A stretch of 64,000 bases of DNA, taken from NCBI GenBank assembly GCA_905215935.1, contig CAJMRY010000001.1:186001-250000 (forward strand), written 5' to 3'. The notes under the pieces are model-generated. The model was given only the letters and a program-made list of their open reading frames with translations, was not told the DNA's origin and did not search any database. Below, piece after piece: positions 1 through 9,419 of the stretch. Source of the DNA: an uncultured bacterium (GTDB lineage Bacteria > Bacillota > Clostridia > TANB77 > CAG-508). How positions within the stretch are numbered: the first letter of the stretch is position 1; every line of letters begins with the position of its first letter. Both the position numbers and the translations under genes were made by a program.

Positions 1-909
1 TTATTTGCATTATCAATTTTTAATTTTTTTATTTCTTTATCATTTGTTCCTTCTAATTTATCAACTGTTTTAAATTTAAAAGTAAACCTATCGTCTCTTC
101 CAAAATCGTTATATAAAAATTCTATGTATTCATCTAAATTTTGTAATGAATTTTGCGAAATATTTGTTCTTATTATTATTCTATATTTTAAATCTTCAGT
201 ATTTTCTCTTATTTTGTTTAGATTATTCATAATTTTTTCAAACGTACCGCTTCCATCTCTTAATACTCTTTGACTATCATGAACTTCCTTTGTTCCATCA
301 ACTGTTATTTTAAATTGATTAACTCCGCAAATTCACTAATTTTTTAAATGTTGTAATATTTAGAAGATATGCATTTGTTAACATTTCTGAAGAAAACTTT
401 CTATTCTGATTTTTACATATCTTTCTTACATTTTTGCAAATTTTTTCAACTACATCCATGGCTAGAAGTGGCTCTCCTCCAAACCATCTTAAATGTACTC
501 CTGAATATTTATGAATATTACTTTCTATATATTTTATGAATGAATTAACTAACTCATCAGACATTTTCCCTTGCTCGAATTTCTCATAACAATATTTACA
601 TCTAAAGTTACATTGACCTGTTGTTAACATAGTAAAAACCAACTTGTTATCCATTACAAAATCATTTATGTGTAACTTTCTTTTTAATTCTTCATCTTCA
701 CTTTCTTTAACTAAAAAACCGTCATCTATAAGTTTTTTATATTTTTTGCTATTTTCAATATTAAATGATTCATCTTTATGTTTTATAATTACATCAAATA
801 TATCTAATTTTTTTGATATTTTTATAATCTTATAGGAATACGAATTAAAAATATATTCATATTCTCCTATATCAATATATGTATTATATTTAGAAAATTT
901 ATATTTCAT
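1..909 (-). CDS. Radical SAM/SPASM-type peptide maturase, C-terminus beyond window edge, with a CGGA +1 site
   Basis: Radical SAM enzyme, probably a SPASM-type peptide or protein maturase. The cluster motif CxxxCxxC is in CNFRCKYCYE near residue 100, followed by RWFGGEPLLA. The first ~80 residues resemble the leader-binding N-terminal regions of RiPP maturases, without a firm family match. The start ATG at 909 follows a good Shine-Dalgarno. The normal frame stops at 319, but at 325-327 it meets CGG. Dropping one C turns Leu-Arg-Ser-stop into Leu-Gly-Val-Asn-Gln-Phe and the protein continues to base 1 with an intact barrel segment (ITVDGTKEVHD). The gene runs off the left edge, so the SPASM cluster domain and any precursor peptide gene are not visible. 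Confidence 0.8.
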
Positions 910-925
910 AAAAGTATCTCTCCTA

Positions 926-1534
926 CTAGTTTAATTTTTGCCTTATAACATCTATTACTCCTTCTGTTACATTGTTTATATCTTGATTACCATCAATTAC
1001 AAAATACTCCTTTGATTTTCCAAACAATTGTGTTTCAAATACATCACACACCTTTCCTAGAAAATCTATATCCTTTTCCTCTTTTTTTGCACTCGCTCCA
1101 TCTCTTTTTAAAATTCTTTCATATGCAGTTTTTGGATCTATCTTTATATAAAATGTTATATCTGGTTCTAATGCATATCTATTTATTTCTTTTAGCCATT
1201 CTATATCTTTTATTCCTCTTGTATAAAAATATGCATATGCAGAAAAAACATATCTATCTGTTATTACAACATAACCTTCATTGATTTTTGGTATTATTTC
1301 TTCATATATATGTCTTAGCCTGTCTGCTGCAGAAAATAAAGCTAATTCTTTAATTATATTTTCGTCTTCTATTTCTCCATTTAAAAACATTCTAACTCTC
1401 TTATCTTGTCTATACCAATTACTTGGTTGTTTAGTTATAAATACTTTTTTCCCTTGTTTTTTTAAATACTCTTCAATATTTTTTATTTGTGTAGTTTTGC
1501 CTGCTCCATCTATACCACATACTGCTATTAACAT
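926..1534 (-). CDS. tmk: Thymidylate kinase (dTMP kinase)
   Basis: Phosphorylates dTMP to dTDP with ATP in the cytoplasm. The P-loop GIDGAGKTT is at residues 7-15, the DRY motif (TDRYVFSAYAY) near 90-100, and the length of 202 residues is normal for the family. The start overlaps the frame-corrected end of pyrF (stop at 1528-1530), so the two are translationally coupled and make a small pyrimidine nucleotide operon. The 16-base gap to the radical SAM gene suggests that gene is transcribed from the same message. Confidence 0.93.
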   Translation of the reverse strand: MLIAVCGIDGAGKTTQIKNIEEYLKKQGKKVFITKQPSNWYRQDKRVRMFLNGEIEDENIIKELALFSAADRLRHIYEEIIPKINEGYVVITDRYVFSAYAYFYTRGIKDIEWLKEINRYALEPDITFYIKIDPKTAYERILKRDGASAKKEEKDIDFLGKVCDVFETQLFGKSKEYFVIDGNQDINNVTEGVIDVIRQKLN

Positions 1535-2203
1535 CTTACTTCCTCCTTACGTTTTAATATATTATTTAAGATATATTCTCTTGGTTTTTCTGCTTTGTAT
1601 ATTGCTCTGCCTATTATTGGAAAGTCTCCTCCCGCTTCAAGTACATCATCATATTTTCCGTCCCTGAGCCCCTACTCCACAACATACAATCTTACATTTG
1701 TCTTGAACAATCTTTTTAACCTCTCTAATTCTATCTGGTCTATTTCCAGGTGCTTGTACAGCTTGACATCCATATTGGACTGCTAACTCTACTAATGAAT
1801 CTGCAATCCCTTGAGTATATACTAAGCCTCCTGGATGAGTAAATTCAGTCTGCACTACTAATGATATCTTGTCATCTGCTGTATTCATTGCTTCTTCTAA
1901 TCCATCTGGTCCAACTATTCCATGTATCATTATTGCATCTCCTCCAGCATCAGAAGCTATTTTTATTATTCTATTATTTGTTACTGGTACATCTGCTATT
2001 TTAAAGTCACAAAATATTGGTAAATTATATCTATCTTTTAATTTTCCTATAATACCTATTCCTTCTTTTAAAACTAATGGATAATTTAATTTTATACAAT
2101 CTACTAAATCATAACATTCATCCATTACTCTAAATCCATCTTCTAAATTCTCTGTATCTAGTGCCACAATAATATGACTTTTTGGTTCTATAAATTTCTT
2201 CAT
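1528..2203 (-). CDS. pyrF: Orotidine 5'-phosphate decarboxylase, with a CGGA +1 site
   Basis: Converts OMP to UMP, the last step of de novo pyrimidine synthesis. The motif DFKIADVP carries the catalytic Asp-Lys region, and the later block VQAPGNRPDRI and GVGAQGG belongs to the phosphate-binding site. The normal frame breaks at CGG 1658-1660, just inside GVGAQGG, and stops within a few codons. Removing one C restores GGKYDDVLEAGGDFPIIGRAI and a natural C-terminus. The corrected protein is 224 residues, the usual length, and its stop overlaps the tmk start. The unshifted product would lack the last beta strand and helix of the barrel and should be inactive. Confidence 0.9.
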
Positions 2204-2218
2204 TATATAAATTCCCTC

Positions 2219-2488
2219 CTATTTTAAAATCTTATTTAAAATATTTCTTCCATATTCTTCATTAATTAAATTATTTATCACAAACCTATTTTCATCATAT
2301 AAATAAATTTGTAAATTATTATTTTTGGCAATTATAATTTTTCCTTCTGATATATCTTTTATTTCTGTAAATTCTGCTCTTAGGTTTTGTAATAACCTAT
2401 CTTTACTAATATCTTCAAATTCGCCTTCTAATGTAATCTTTCCATAATCTGCACATGGCTGAGTTTTCTTTATACTATACTCCATCAT
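2219..2488 (-). CDS. Small hypothetical protein
   Basis: An 89-residue soluble protein that I do not recognise. It begins with two adjacent methionines behind a GGAGAAG ribosome site, has no membrane segment and no cysteine cluster (one Cys near residue 12), and alternates short beta-like and helical stretches. It lies between the cysteine-desulfurase-like gene (6 bases upstream) and pyrF (15 bases downstream) in one apparent transcription unit. The reading frame is intact and its codon use matches its neighbours. Confidence 0.65.
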   Translation of the reverse strand: MMEYSIKKTQPCADYGKITLEGEFEDISKDRLLQNLRAEFTEIKDISEGKIIIAKNNNLQIYLYDENRFVINNLINEEYGRNILNKILK

Positions 2489-2494
2489 CTTCTC

Positions 2495-3625
2495 CTATAA
2501 TTTCATTAATAAATATATTAACTTGTCGACATCCTCTTTTGTATTATTGTAAGAAAAAGAAATTCTAACTGTTCCCTCTGGAAAAGTTTTTAAAGTTTTA
2601 TGTATCATTGGTGCACAATGCAAACCTGACCTAACAGAAATATTACCTTCATTTTGTAGGTATGGTGCAACAACATAATTAGAATCTAACTCATCAATTT
2701 TAAATGATATAACACCAGTTCTTCTGTTTTCCTTTCCACAGTAAACTTTAATTCCTTTTATTAATTTACTTTTTTCTAAGAAATAACTTACTAAATCATT
2801 TTCATGTTTTCTATATTTCTTTCTCAATTCTTTAGTTATTACTTCTATACTTTTTTCTAAAGCTAATATTCCTACAATATTCATTGTTCCTACTTCTAAC
2901 ATATCTGGCATTATTCTTGGTTGTTTCATACTACTTGATATTTTTCCTGTACCACCATAATAAATTGGTTCTAGTTCTAATCCTTTTTTATATATAATGT
3001 ATCCTATTCCTGGCATGGCATATAAATGTTTATGTGCAGAGCCTATAATAATATCTGCTTTAATATCATTTATAGATATGTCTTCAAAACCTGCTGTTTG
3101 GGATATATCCACTATAAATAAAGTGTTATTTGAAATCTTTTTTATACCTTTTCCAACAGACTCTATATCATATATATTTCCTGTAACATTAGAACCATGG
3201 TTCATTATAACTGCTGTAGTATTTTCATTAATTTCGTTTAATATCTTTTCTTTATGTTCTTCTTGATTTATATCCATATATTCAACAATTTTATATGATA
3301 TTCCATATTCTTCTAACGGCCTATATACACAATGATGTTCACAATTTGTTGTTATTATTTTATTATTCTTATCTTTTGAAAAAGTATTTATTACTATATT
3401 CATTCCAATTGTTGCAGATGGCACAAAAGCTAAATCATAATCATTTGTAGCATCAAAGTATTTTAATATTTTCTTACGTATATTTCCTAAAATATCACTA
3501 CTATTTGTTCTGTTAGGTGATTGATTAAAATTATTACAATAATTTTTTATTACATCTTGTATCTCTGGTAGTTTAGGAAAAGTTGTCGCTGCATTATCTA
3601 AATATATTCTTGTCCTCTCTTCCAT
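2495..3625 (-). CDS. Class V aminotransferase, cysteine desulfurase family
   Basis: PLP enzyme of the cysteine desulfurase/selenocysteine lyase fold, about 376 residues. The pyridoxal lysine is in GSAHKHLYAMPG, the upstream HH pair in NCEHHCVYRP, and the mobile-loop catalytic cysteine in SVRSGLHCAP, so the desulfurase cysteine is present. The N-terminal YLDNAATTFPK is typical of this clostridial family. I chose the ATG at 3625 because GGAGG lies five bases upstream; an ATG at 3667 has no such site. No scaffold protein (sufU or nifU type) is adjacent, so the sulfur acceptor is unknown. Confidence 0.82.
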   Translation of the reverse strand: MEERTRIYLDNAATTFPKLPEIQDVIKNYCNNFNQSPNRTNSSDILGNIRKKILKYFDATNDYDLAFVPSATIGMNIVINTFSKDKNNKIITTNCEHHCVYRPLEEYGISYKIVEYMDINQEEHKEKILNEINENTTAVIMNHGSNVTGNIYDIESVGKGIKKISNNTLFIVDISQTAGFEDISINDIKADIIIGSAHKHLYAMPGIGYIIYKKGLELEPIYYGGTGKISSSMKQPRIMPDMLEVGTMNIVGILALEKSIEVITKELRKKYRKHENDLVSYFLEKSKLIKGIKVYCGKENRRTGVISFKIDELDSNYVVAPYLQNEGNISVRSGLHCAPMIHKTLKTFPEGTVRISFSYNNTKEDVDKLIYLLMKL

Positions 3626-3838
3626 ATCATCCTCCATCTTTTTTATACTTTTATTGTTAATTTTCAAATTATCTTTTGTTTATTTTAACTTCATTTTTTT
3701 GTAAAAAATTAATTAATCAAATCACATCACTCCTTTTACCTTTTTTCTTAATTTATAAATGAAAAAAAGACAAAATTACCGTTTTAGTAATCTTATCTTT
3801 TTTTACAATTCATTAATATATAGATACAGTAGCTTATT

Positions 3839-3861
3839 AAAGCAATAAATCTTATTGCTTT
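3839..3861. terminator. Small perfect hairpin, possible terminator
   Basis: Ten-base arms (AAAGCAATAA and TTATTGCTTT) with a three-base loop in the 497-base gap between the M19 dipeptidase and the cysteine-desulfurase-like gene. The T-tract is short on both strands, so the terminator reading is tentative. Confidence 0.35.
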
Positions 3862-3930
3862 TAAATCAAAATATATGTCTATATTATTTTGAATAATTAA
3901 ATCTCTCATCTTTACCTCTCTGTTTAATAC

Positions 3931-3956
3931 TACAATATAAATATATTTATATTGTA
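3931..3956. repeat. Perfect 26-bp AT palindrome
   Basis: TACAATATAAATA followed directly by its reverse complement, with no spacer, in the gap 3626-4122. It could be a dimeric repressor site or a chance AT palindrome. The rest of this gap is T-rich and shows no gene. Confidence 0.4.
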
Positions 3957-4122
3957 TATTCGCATATTTAACTATTCAATATTTACCATCTTATTCTCTT
4001 TATTTTCTGCCGACATTTTACGACATATTTTTGTTTTTTATTTCATTTTTCTACTTTTGATTCTATTATCTATCTTCTTCAATTAAAAATAGACAAACTT
4101 TATATGTTTTATTATATTAATT

Positions 4123-5064
4123 TTATAATATATTTTTTAATACTCTTAACCAATTTTCTCCCATAACTTTATTAATTTCCTCCTCTGTAAATCCTTCTAT
4201 TTTCATCTTTTTCTCTAATTTATAAATATCTTTAATTCCTCTAATATCTGATGGCATATCATCAAAATCCACTCCATCAAAATCGCTACCTAATCCTATA
4301 TAATCGATTCCAACTAAGTCTTTTATATATTTTATGTGATTTATAATATCATCTGAATTACTTTTGCCAGATTGATTTAAAAAATTCGACGCAAAACATA
4401 TACCTATTATTCCTTTTCTATTTGCAATTTCTATTATCTGTTCATCTTTTAAATTTCTAGGATGATTACATATAGAATATACACATGAATGTGTGGCAAC
4501 AATTGATGCACTTGTACATTTAGTTATATCCCAAAAAGTCTTTTGAGAGGAGTGCGATACATCTATAATTATTTTTTTCTCTTCTAATTTCTTTATATAT
4601 TCTTTTCCAAGTTTTGTAAGTCCTTTATCATTTTTCGTTAATGCTCCACACCCTAAATCATTATCTTCATTCCAGGTTACAGACATTACACGAATACCCT
4701 TTTCATACAATTTTTCTATATTTTCTATATTTCCAGATATGGCACTTCCATTTTCTATTGTTAGTAATATTCCTATCTTCTTTTCGTCAACAGTTTTATT
4801 CAAATCTTCTTTATTTAAAATATTTATTATTTCGCTTTTATCTTTATCTTTTTTAAATTGTTCTAAAATATTAATTGCTCTATTAAATCCTCCTATACCA
4901 TTATCTACAAACTTTGGGGCTATATATGCTGCCATCATTTGTATACATGGTGTCTTTTTATTGGCATCTACTAAATTAAAACAATATTCTTTATTTTCTA
5001 AATCATTTTTTTCATCTAATGCTTTTGATAAAGTGTCGCAATGTCCATCAACTAAAATTTTCAT
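4123..5064 (-). CDS. Membrane dipeptidase family (peptidase M19)
   Basis: Zinc dipeptidase of the renal dipeptidase family, 313 residues. The metal site is visible as DGHCDTL near residue 6, the bridging Glu in LLTIENG, DVSHSS, THS and LGSDFDGVD. There is no signal peptide, so it is probably cytoplasmic, as in most clostridial members, where it hydrolyses dipeptides. The start follows an AAAGGA site. It is a single gene with gaps on both sides. Confidence 0.88.
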   Translation of the reverse strand: MKILVDGHCDTLSKALDEKNDLENKEYCFNLVDANKKTPCIQMMAAYIAPKFVDNGIGGFNRAINILEQFKKDKDKSEIINILNKEDLNKTVDEKKIGILLTIENGSAISGNIENIEKLYEKGIRVMSVTWNEDNDLGCGALTKNDKGLTKLGKEYIKKLEEKKIIIDVSHSSQKTFWDITKCTSASIVATHSCVYSICNHPRNLKDEQIIEIANRKGIIGICFASNFLNQSGKSNSDDIINHIKYIKDLVGIDYIGLGSDFDGVDFDDMPSDIRGIKDIYKLEKKMKIEGFTEEEINKVMGENWLRVLKNIL

Positions 5065-5214
5065 AAATAATTCAGTCCTTTCAAATTTATATTTATTTGT
5101 TTTTTATAAAAAACAAATAGTTGTACAAATATAATAATAAATTATATTATACTTCTACAACTTTAATTACCATTAATTCAAATTAATCTATTACTAAATT
5201 TTAGTTACTATTAT

Positions 5215-6087
5215 CTATAACATGCAATGAGAAATTTCCTCTTTTTTGTCTAATTCTTTCTTTGATTGTTTATCAATTATATCTTGTTCGGTAACTTGTA
5301 CAAACCTTGCTTGTTCTTTATCATATAAATAATATAAATTTCTATTTCCTTCTTGATTAGTTCTAGCAATTAACGCATATTGTATACCTTCCATATACTT
5401 TTTATCTAGTGGATGTATTAGTATTTTATTATCTGGGAAAGCTGTTTTCAATAAATATTTATAATATTTGTGAAATTCTACGTTTTTTAAATTTCCTCCT
5501 ATCACAGTACTAATATATTCTCCTCTATCATCTAAAACTCTTTGTAACATAGATTCAAAATTACTCTCACCACTTAAAATTGAAGATACATTATAGTTTT
5601 CATTATCTTTATATCCATTTTCATCTATAAATCCTAATTCTTTGTCAATCTGTTCTATTTCTTCTAATAGATCTGACCCAAACCCTTCTGGTCTTTCTTT
5701 CATCTTAACTCGATAAAGCTCTTTTACTATGTTTACACAAGTGTTTTTTCCATCTCTAACTCTAAAGAATACATCTCCTGCAAGTTGCTCTACATCTTGC
5801 AAACCTGCTTGCTTTAATAATCTAGCATAAATAACTGCCATGCCAATACAAATTTGGTGTTCATTCTCTATCATCTTTTTTAATTCTTCTTCATTACCTG
5901 AATAAATTATCTGTATTATTCTATTTAACACATCACCTTTAAAATCCTGATCTCCATAGTTAAATTCTGGATCATAAGAATACATTTCATTACATAAATT
6001 ATTACATATATATCTTGCTTTTTTTAAGTTCCCCCATGCCGGATCAATTTCTGACATAAATTTTTTTATTCTTTCTTCATTTTTCAT
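5215..6087 (-). CDS. Hypothetical protein with a transglutaminase-like segment
   Basis: A 290-residue soluble protein whose function I do not recognise. The segment HQICIGMAVIYARLLKQAG near residues 92-110 resembles the nucleophile helix of transglutaminase/cysteine-protease-like folds (Cys, Gly, then a hydrophobic helix). A fitting His-Asp pair is less clear (RVRDGKNTCVNIV follows). The C-terminal third is rich in Tyr, Lys and Glu. It starts behind AGGTGATAG and lies downstream of the rplT terminator as its own unit. Confidence 0.6.
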   Translation of the reverse strand: MKNEERIKKFMSEIDPAWGNLKKARYICNNLCNEMYSYDPEFNYGDQDFKGDVLNRIIQIIYSGNEEELKKMIENEHQICIGMAVIYARLLKQAGLQDVEQLAGDVFFRVRDGKNTCVNIVKELYRVKMKERPEGFGSDLLEEIEQIDKELGFIDENGYKDNENYNVSSILSGESNFESMLQRVLDDRGEYISTVIGGNLKNVEFHKYYKYLLKTAFPDNKILIHPLDKKYMEGIQYALIARTNQEGNRNLYYLYDKEQARFVQVTEQDIIDKQSKKELDKKEEISHCML

Positions 6088-6173
6088 TCTATCACCTATC
6101 TATATTAATATCATTTCAATTTAAAATTTACAATAATTAATTATAACATTTAAATATAAATTGTGTTCTATAA

Positions 6174-6209
6174 AAAAAACTGAATTAGTAAAACCCTAAT
6201 TCAGTTTTA
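6174..6209 (-). terminator. Terminator after infC-rpmI-rplT
   Basis: Thirteen-base arms (6177-6189 and 6196-6208) with a six-base loop, followed on the minus strand by an uninterrupted T run, directly after the rplT stop. Confidence 0.88.
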
Positions 6210-6213
6210 ATAT

Positions 6214-6564
6214 TTATGCATTTTTTGCAATTTCTACTATTTTTGTAAAAGCTTCAGCATCTGTTACAGCTAATTCTGCAAGCATTTTTCTATTTACAAC
6301 AACATTTGCTTTTTTAAGTCCTGCTATCATTTTGCTGTATGTCATTCCATTTTGTCTTGCTGCAGCATTTATTCTTGCTATCCATAATTTTCTAAAATTA
6401 CTTTTTTTGTCTTTTCTTCCAGCATATGCATATGCTCCTGATTTCATAACAGCTTGTTTAGCCATTCTGAATCTATAGTGTTTTGCACCATAATATCCCT
6501 TTGCTCTTTTTAATATTTTTTTATGTTTTTTACGAGTAATTACCGCTGTTTTAACTCTTGCCAT
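6214..6564 (-). CDS. rplT: 50S ribosomal protein L20
   Basis: Assembly protein of the large ribosomal subunit, 116 residues, with the family start MARVK and the basic helix ITRKKHKKILKRAKGYYGAK. In low-GC Firmicutes L20 also represses its own operon by binding the infC leader, and a matching leader is visible upstream of infC. It follows rpmI by 31 bases in the conserved infC-rpmI-rplT order. Confidence 0.97.
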   Translation of the reverse strand: MARVKTAVITRKKHKKILKRAKGYYGAKHYRFRMAKQAVMKSGAYAYAGRKDKKSNFRKLWIARINAAARQNGMTYSKMIAGLKKANVVVNRKMLAELAVTDAEAFTKIVEIAKNA

Positions 6565-6595
6565 TTATTTTTCACTCCTATCTTATTTCTATTTT

Positions 6596-6799
6596 TTAGT
6601 TACCATATGGTAATAATTTTTTGATTCCTGCTTCACATGTTTTATCTGCATAAGCGTCTTGAACTTTTCCTCTTGATTTTGCTCTAGGTGTTTTATTTGC
6701 TAAAAGATGTCTTCTGTTTGACTTTGTTCTTTTAACCTTTCCTGTTGCAGTATACTTATATCTTTTTTTTGCTGCTTTATTTGTTTTTAATTTTGGCAT
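6596..6799 (-). CDS. rpmI: 50S ribosomal protein L35
   Basis: Small basic protein of 67 residues, MPKLKTNKAAKKRYKYTATG followed by the RRHLLANK block typical of L35. It is the middle gene of infC-rpmI-rplT with a clear ribosome site (AGGAGA) and is co-regulated by the upstream leader. Confidence 0.97.
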   Translation of the reverse strand: MPKLKTNKAAKKRYKYTATGKVKRTKSNRRHLLANKTPRAKSRGKVQDAYADKTCEAGIKKLLPYGN

Positions 6800-6894
6800 A
6801 ATACTTATCTCCTCTCTAATTCTATTGTGAGGATTATTTATTTTGGTCTTTTTCCCTCACTTTTGACCTTCTATATATTAAATATCATCTAAGA

Positions 6895-7410
6895 TTATTT
6901 TTCACTTTTCTTAGCTAATATTATAAACATATTTTTTCCTTCTAATATTGGCTTCTTTTCTGGAGATGAAATATCTGATAAGTCTTCTATAAATTTATTT
7001 AGAGTTTCTTCTCCTAATTTTACATAGTTTAATTCTCTTCCTCTAAATTTAACAGTTATCTTTACTTTATTTCCATCTTCTATGAACTTTCTTGCATTTT
7101 TTGCTTTGAATTCAAAATCATGTTGTTCAATATTAGGTGTAATTCTTATTTCTTTTGTTTCTAATGTTTTTTGTTTTTTTCTTGCTTCTTTTTCTCTTTT
7201 AGCTTGCTCGAATTTATATTTGCCATAGTTCATTATTTTACAAACTGGTGGCTCTGCATTTGGAGCAACTAATACTAAATCTAATTTTTTTTCATAAGCA
7301 ATATCTAATGCTTCTTTTAATGAAATTGGCCCATTTTTCTTTCCTTCTTCATCTATTAGCTGAACCTCTTTCGCTCTTATTTGCTCATTAATAGGTAATT
7401 CTTGTTTTAT
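6895..7410 (-). CDS. infC: Translation initiation factor IF-3 (apparent AUA start)
   Basis: Binds the 30S subunit and checks start-codon pairing. Both IF-3 domains and the linker are present (INEQIRAKEVQLID, VCKIMNYGKYKFEQ, IRITPNIEQHDFEFKAKNA). No ATG, GTG or TTG is suitably placed. GGAGGTG at 7417-7423 is followed after six bases by ATA at 7408-7410, giving Met-Lys-Gln-Glu-Leu-Pro-Ile-Asn as in other IF-3 proteins. A TTG at 7425 overlaps the ribosome site and is unlikely. Rare AUU/AUC/AUA starts are a known family trait used for self-regulation, because IF-3 rejects them. Confidence 0.93.
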   Translation of the reverse strand: MKQELPINEQIRAKEVQLIDEEGKKNGPISLKEALDIAYEKKLDLVLVAPNAEPPVCKIMNYGKYKFEQAKREKEARKKQKTLETKEIRITPNIEQHDFEFKAKNARKFIEDGNKVKITVKFRGRELNYVKLGEETLNKFIEDLSDISSPEKKPILEGKNMFIILAKKSEK

Positions 7411-7423
7411 ATAAAACACCTCC

Positions 7424-7592
7424 AATAAAAATTAAAAAGATTGACTTATGTTTTGCCAATCCTTCTCACACAATAAATATATATATTGATAATAAATAGA
7501 TAATATTCGAAATATTAATCTATATAAAACATATTTATTAACCTTTTTCTATATGATAAGGTGAGAAGTGATTTAGCTTCTTCTTTTTTGAC
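7424..7592 (-). promoter_or_regulatory. L20-type leader of the infC operon
   Basis: The untranslated leader holds the pair CTTCTCAC (about 7556-7566) and GTGAGAAG (about 7460-7467), able to form a long-range stem. A short hairpin follows, with GATTGGC and GTCAATC arms and a T run just before the infC ribosome site. This is the layout of the L20 leader of low-GC Firmicutes, where L20 binding favours termination. The assignment rests on position and pairing, not on a covariance search. Confidence 0.7.
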
Positions 7593-7598
7593 TATATA

Positions 7599-7628
7599 AT
7601 AATACTATACTTTGGTATCTTTTGTCAA
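7599..7628 (-). promoter_or_regulatory. Sigma-A-like promoter for infC-rpmI-rplT
   Basis: On the minus strand TTGACA (7623-7628), an 18-base spacer and TATTAT (7599-7604), just upstream of the L20-type leader. Confidence 0.7.
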
Positions 7629-7777
7629 TACCTTTTCTCATTTTATTTATAAAATTTTGCCTGATTTTAGTTATTTTAATCTTCCAGATAATGTTACAAC
7701 AGCTGTTTATACATGATTTAATAATTTTGCAATTTCAAATAATTGTATATTTGTAATGTGAGATAATATGACTAGAA

Positions 7778-7822
7778 ATAAAACAAGTAAATATCATAAA
7801 CCAATACTTACTTGTTTTATTT
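7778..7822 (-). terminator. Terminator after the M23/DUF4214 gene
   Basis: Arms AAACAAGTAA (7781-7790) and its complement (7808-7817), followed on the minus strand by a T-rich tract. The gap 7629-7866 holds this and nothing else I recognise. Confidence 0.75.
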
Positions 7823-7866
7823 TTATTACAATCTTTATTCTAATATTAAATTGAATTTTTAATTAC

Positions 7867-9249
7867 TTATAATCCAACATTAGATAATCCATATTTCTTA
7901 GTTATCATTTTTCTATATTCTGGTGAATTTAAAAATCCTTTTAATACTTGGTCTCTTGCTACTCCTCTATTTAATAAATTCATATGAGTTTTTTTGCCAT
8001 TTACATCACTATTTCTCTGTAAACATCCTCTGTATAATCTTTCTACATAATCGCTATTATTATATTTTTTCTTGTTAAATTCTGCACTATTATAAAATCC
8101 TTTTATAACTTGTACTGGTGTTAATCTATTTGATGTAATATTAGCTGTCCAACCTTTTAATCCATTATAATCTGGATTTCTTCCTAATATATTCTTATAT
8201 AAGCTTGTTGCAAAATCTTTCGCATAATAATTTGTACATAAATTATTAAATTCACTTGAATTTGCAACCCTATTTAAAATATTCTCACGAGATATTCCAC
8301 TATTTAGACATTTAATATAATGTGCTTTTCCATTTGAATCACTATTTCTTTGTAGGCAAGCTTTATATAGCATTTCTATATATTGACTATCATTATATTT
8401 CTTATTTTTAAATTCATTACTATTAATAAAACCTTGTACTACTTGAGATTGAGTAAATTTTCCTGTCATTATTCTATCTATCCAATCTGCTTTTCCTTTA
8501 GCATCAGGTTCTCTTCCTAATGCGTTATTGTATAAATCTGTTACAAAATCATTTGCCATTTGATATGTATAAATATATTTTACAGGATTAATTGTTTCAC
8601 TTAAATTACTTTCATAATCAAATCTTGTTGTCAATCTTAAATTGCTTCTAGTAGATTTAGGACTTGCTAATGCTGATGAAATATTTCTTCTAATTTCAAA
8701 GTGTAAATGCATGTGTCCTGCATCTCCACTACTTCCCATAGTGCCTATAACCTGACCTAATTTTACTCTAGTCCCTCTACTTACATTTATTGTATTTGGA
8801 GCTAGATGTGCATATAAAAACACTTTATCTGAATCATTATCTTTTATAAGTACATAGTTTCCATATCCACCACCATCTCCTGAACGATTTCCTCTTCTTA
8901 TATTATTATTTTGAAATGAAATTCCTATTGAACTTGCTCTATTATTACTAGTTCCAATTACTGTTCCATCTGAAACAGAAACTATTTTATAGGTTGTATT
9001 TGGTTTCCCTGTTATATCAACACCATAATGATTTTCTGTCTTACAATAACTTCCCTCCTGCTTCCATAAATTATTATCTACAGTGTATGTTCTTTTTCCG
9101 TATCCAAATTCGATATATGTAGATTGATAATCTACTTTTCCATTACTATCAGCTATAGGCCAAGAATAGCCATAACTCTTTAAGTTAAAAAATAAAGCAA
9201 ATGCAAAACTTATACCTAATAAAATTAGAATTTTTTTAGTTTTTGACAT
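7867..9249 (-). CDS. Secreted M23 metallopeptidase with C-terminal DUF4214 repeats
   Basis: Cell-wall enzyme of 460 residues. Residues 7-28 form a signal or anchor segment. The LytM/M23 domain spans about 35-215 with the zinc motifs HYGVDITG (H-x3-D) and GHMHLHFEIR (HxH), so it should cleave peptidoglycan cross-bridges. The last ~240 residues contain repeats of the DUF4214 type (for example LYNNALGREPDAKGKADW and LYKNILGRNPDYNGLKGW), found in exported surface proteins. The start follows a strong GGGGGG site. It sits beside a VWA surface protein and an ECF sigma factor, suggesting an envelope role. Confidence 0.85.
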   Translation of the reverse strand: MSKTKKILILLGISFAFALFFNLKSYGYSWPIADSNGKVDYQSTYIEFGYGKRTYTVDNNLWKQEGSYCKTENHYGVDITGKPNTTYKIVSVSDGTVIGTSNNRASSIGISFQNNNIRRGNRSGDGGGYGNYVLIKDNDSDKVFLYAHLAPNTINVSRGTRVKLGQVIGTMGSSGDAGHMHLHFEIRRNISSALASPKSTRSNLRLTTRFDYESNLSETINPVKYIYTYQMANDFVTDLYNNALGREPDAKGKADWIDRIMTGKFTQSQVVQGFINSNEFKNKKYNDSQYIEMLYKACLQRNSDSNGKAHYIKCLNSGISRENILNRVANSSEFNNLCTNYYAKDFATSLYKNILGRNPDYNGLKGWTANITSNRLTPVQVIKGFYNSAEFNKKKYNNSDYVERLYRGCLQRNSDVNGKKTHMNLLNRGVARDQVLKGFLNSPEYRKMITKKYGLSNVGL

Positions 9250-9329
9250 TTACGAATTCCCCCCTTTAAATTTCCAACTGATAATATCATAACATATTTT
9301 ATGTAAATTAGCAATACTTTCCAAAATAA

Positions 9330-9372
9330 AAATAATACTTATATTTTTAATATGTAAATATAAGTATTATTT
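9330..9372 (-). terminator. Terminator between the VWA gene and the M23 gene
   Basis: Perfect 17-base arms (9330-9346 and 9356-9372) with a nine-base loop, downstream of the VWA gene. T-rich sequence flanks both sides, so it may act in either direction. Confidence 0.75.
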
Positions 9373-9419
9373 AATTAAATTTATTTTATTATTAACTATT
9401 ATTTATGTCTTTTTATCTA

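Noticed and set aside
3985..4030. A 14-codon frame (MSAENKENK...) before the cysteine-desulfurase-like gene
   Set aside because: No ribosome site and no conservation clue.
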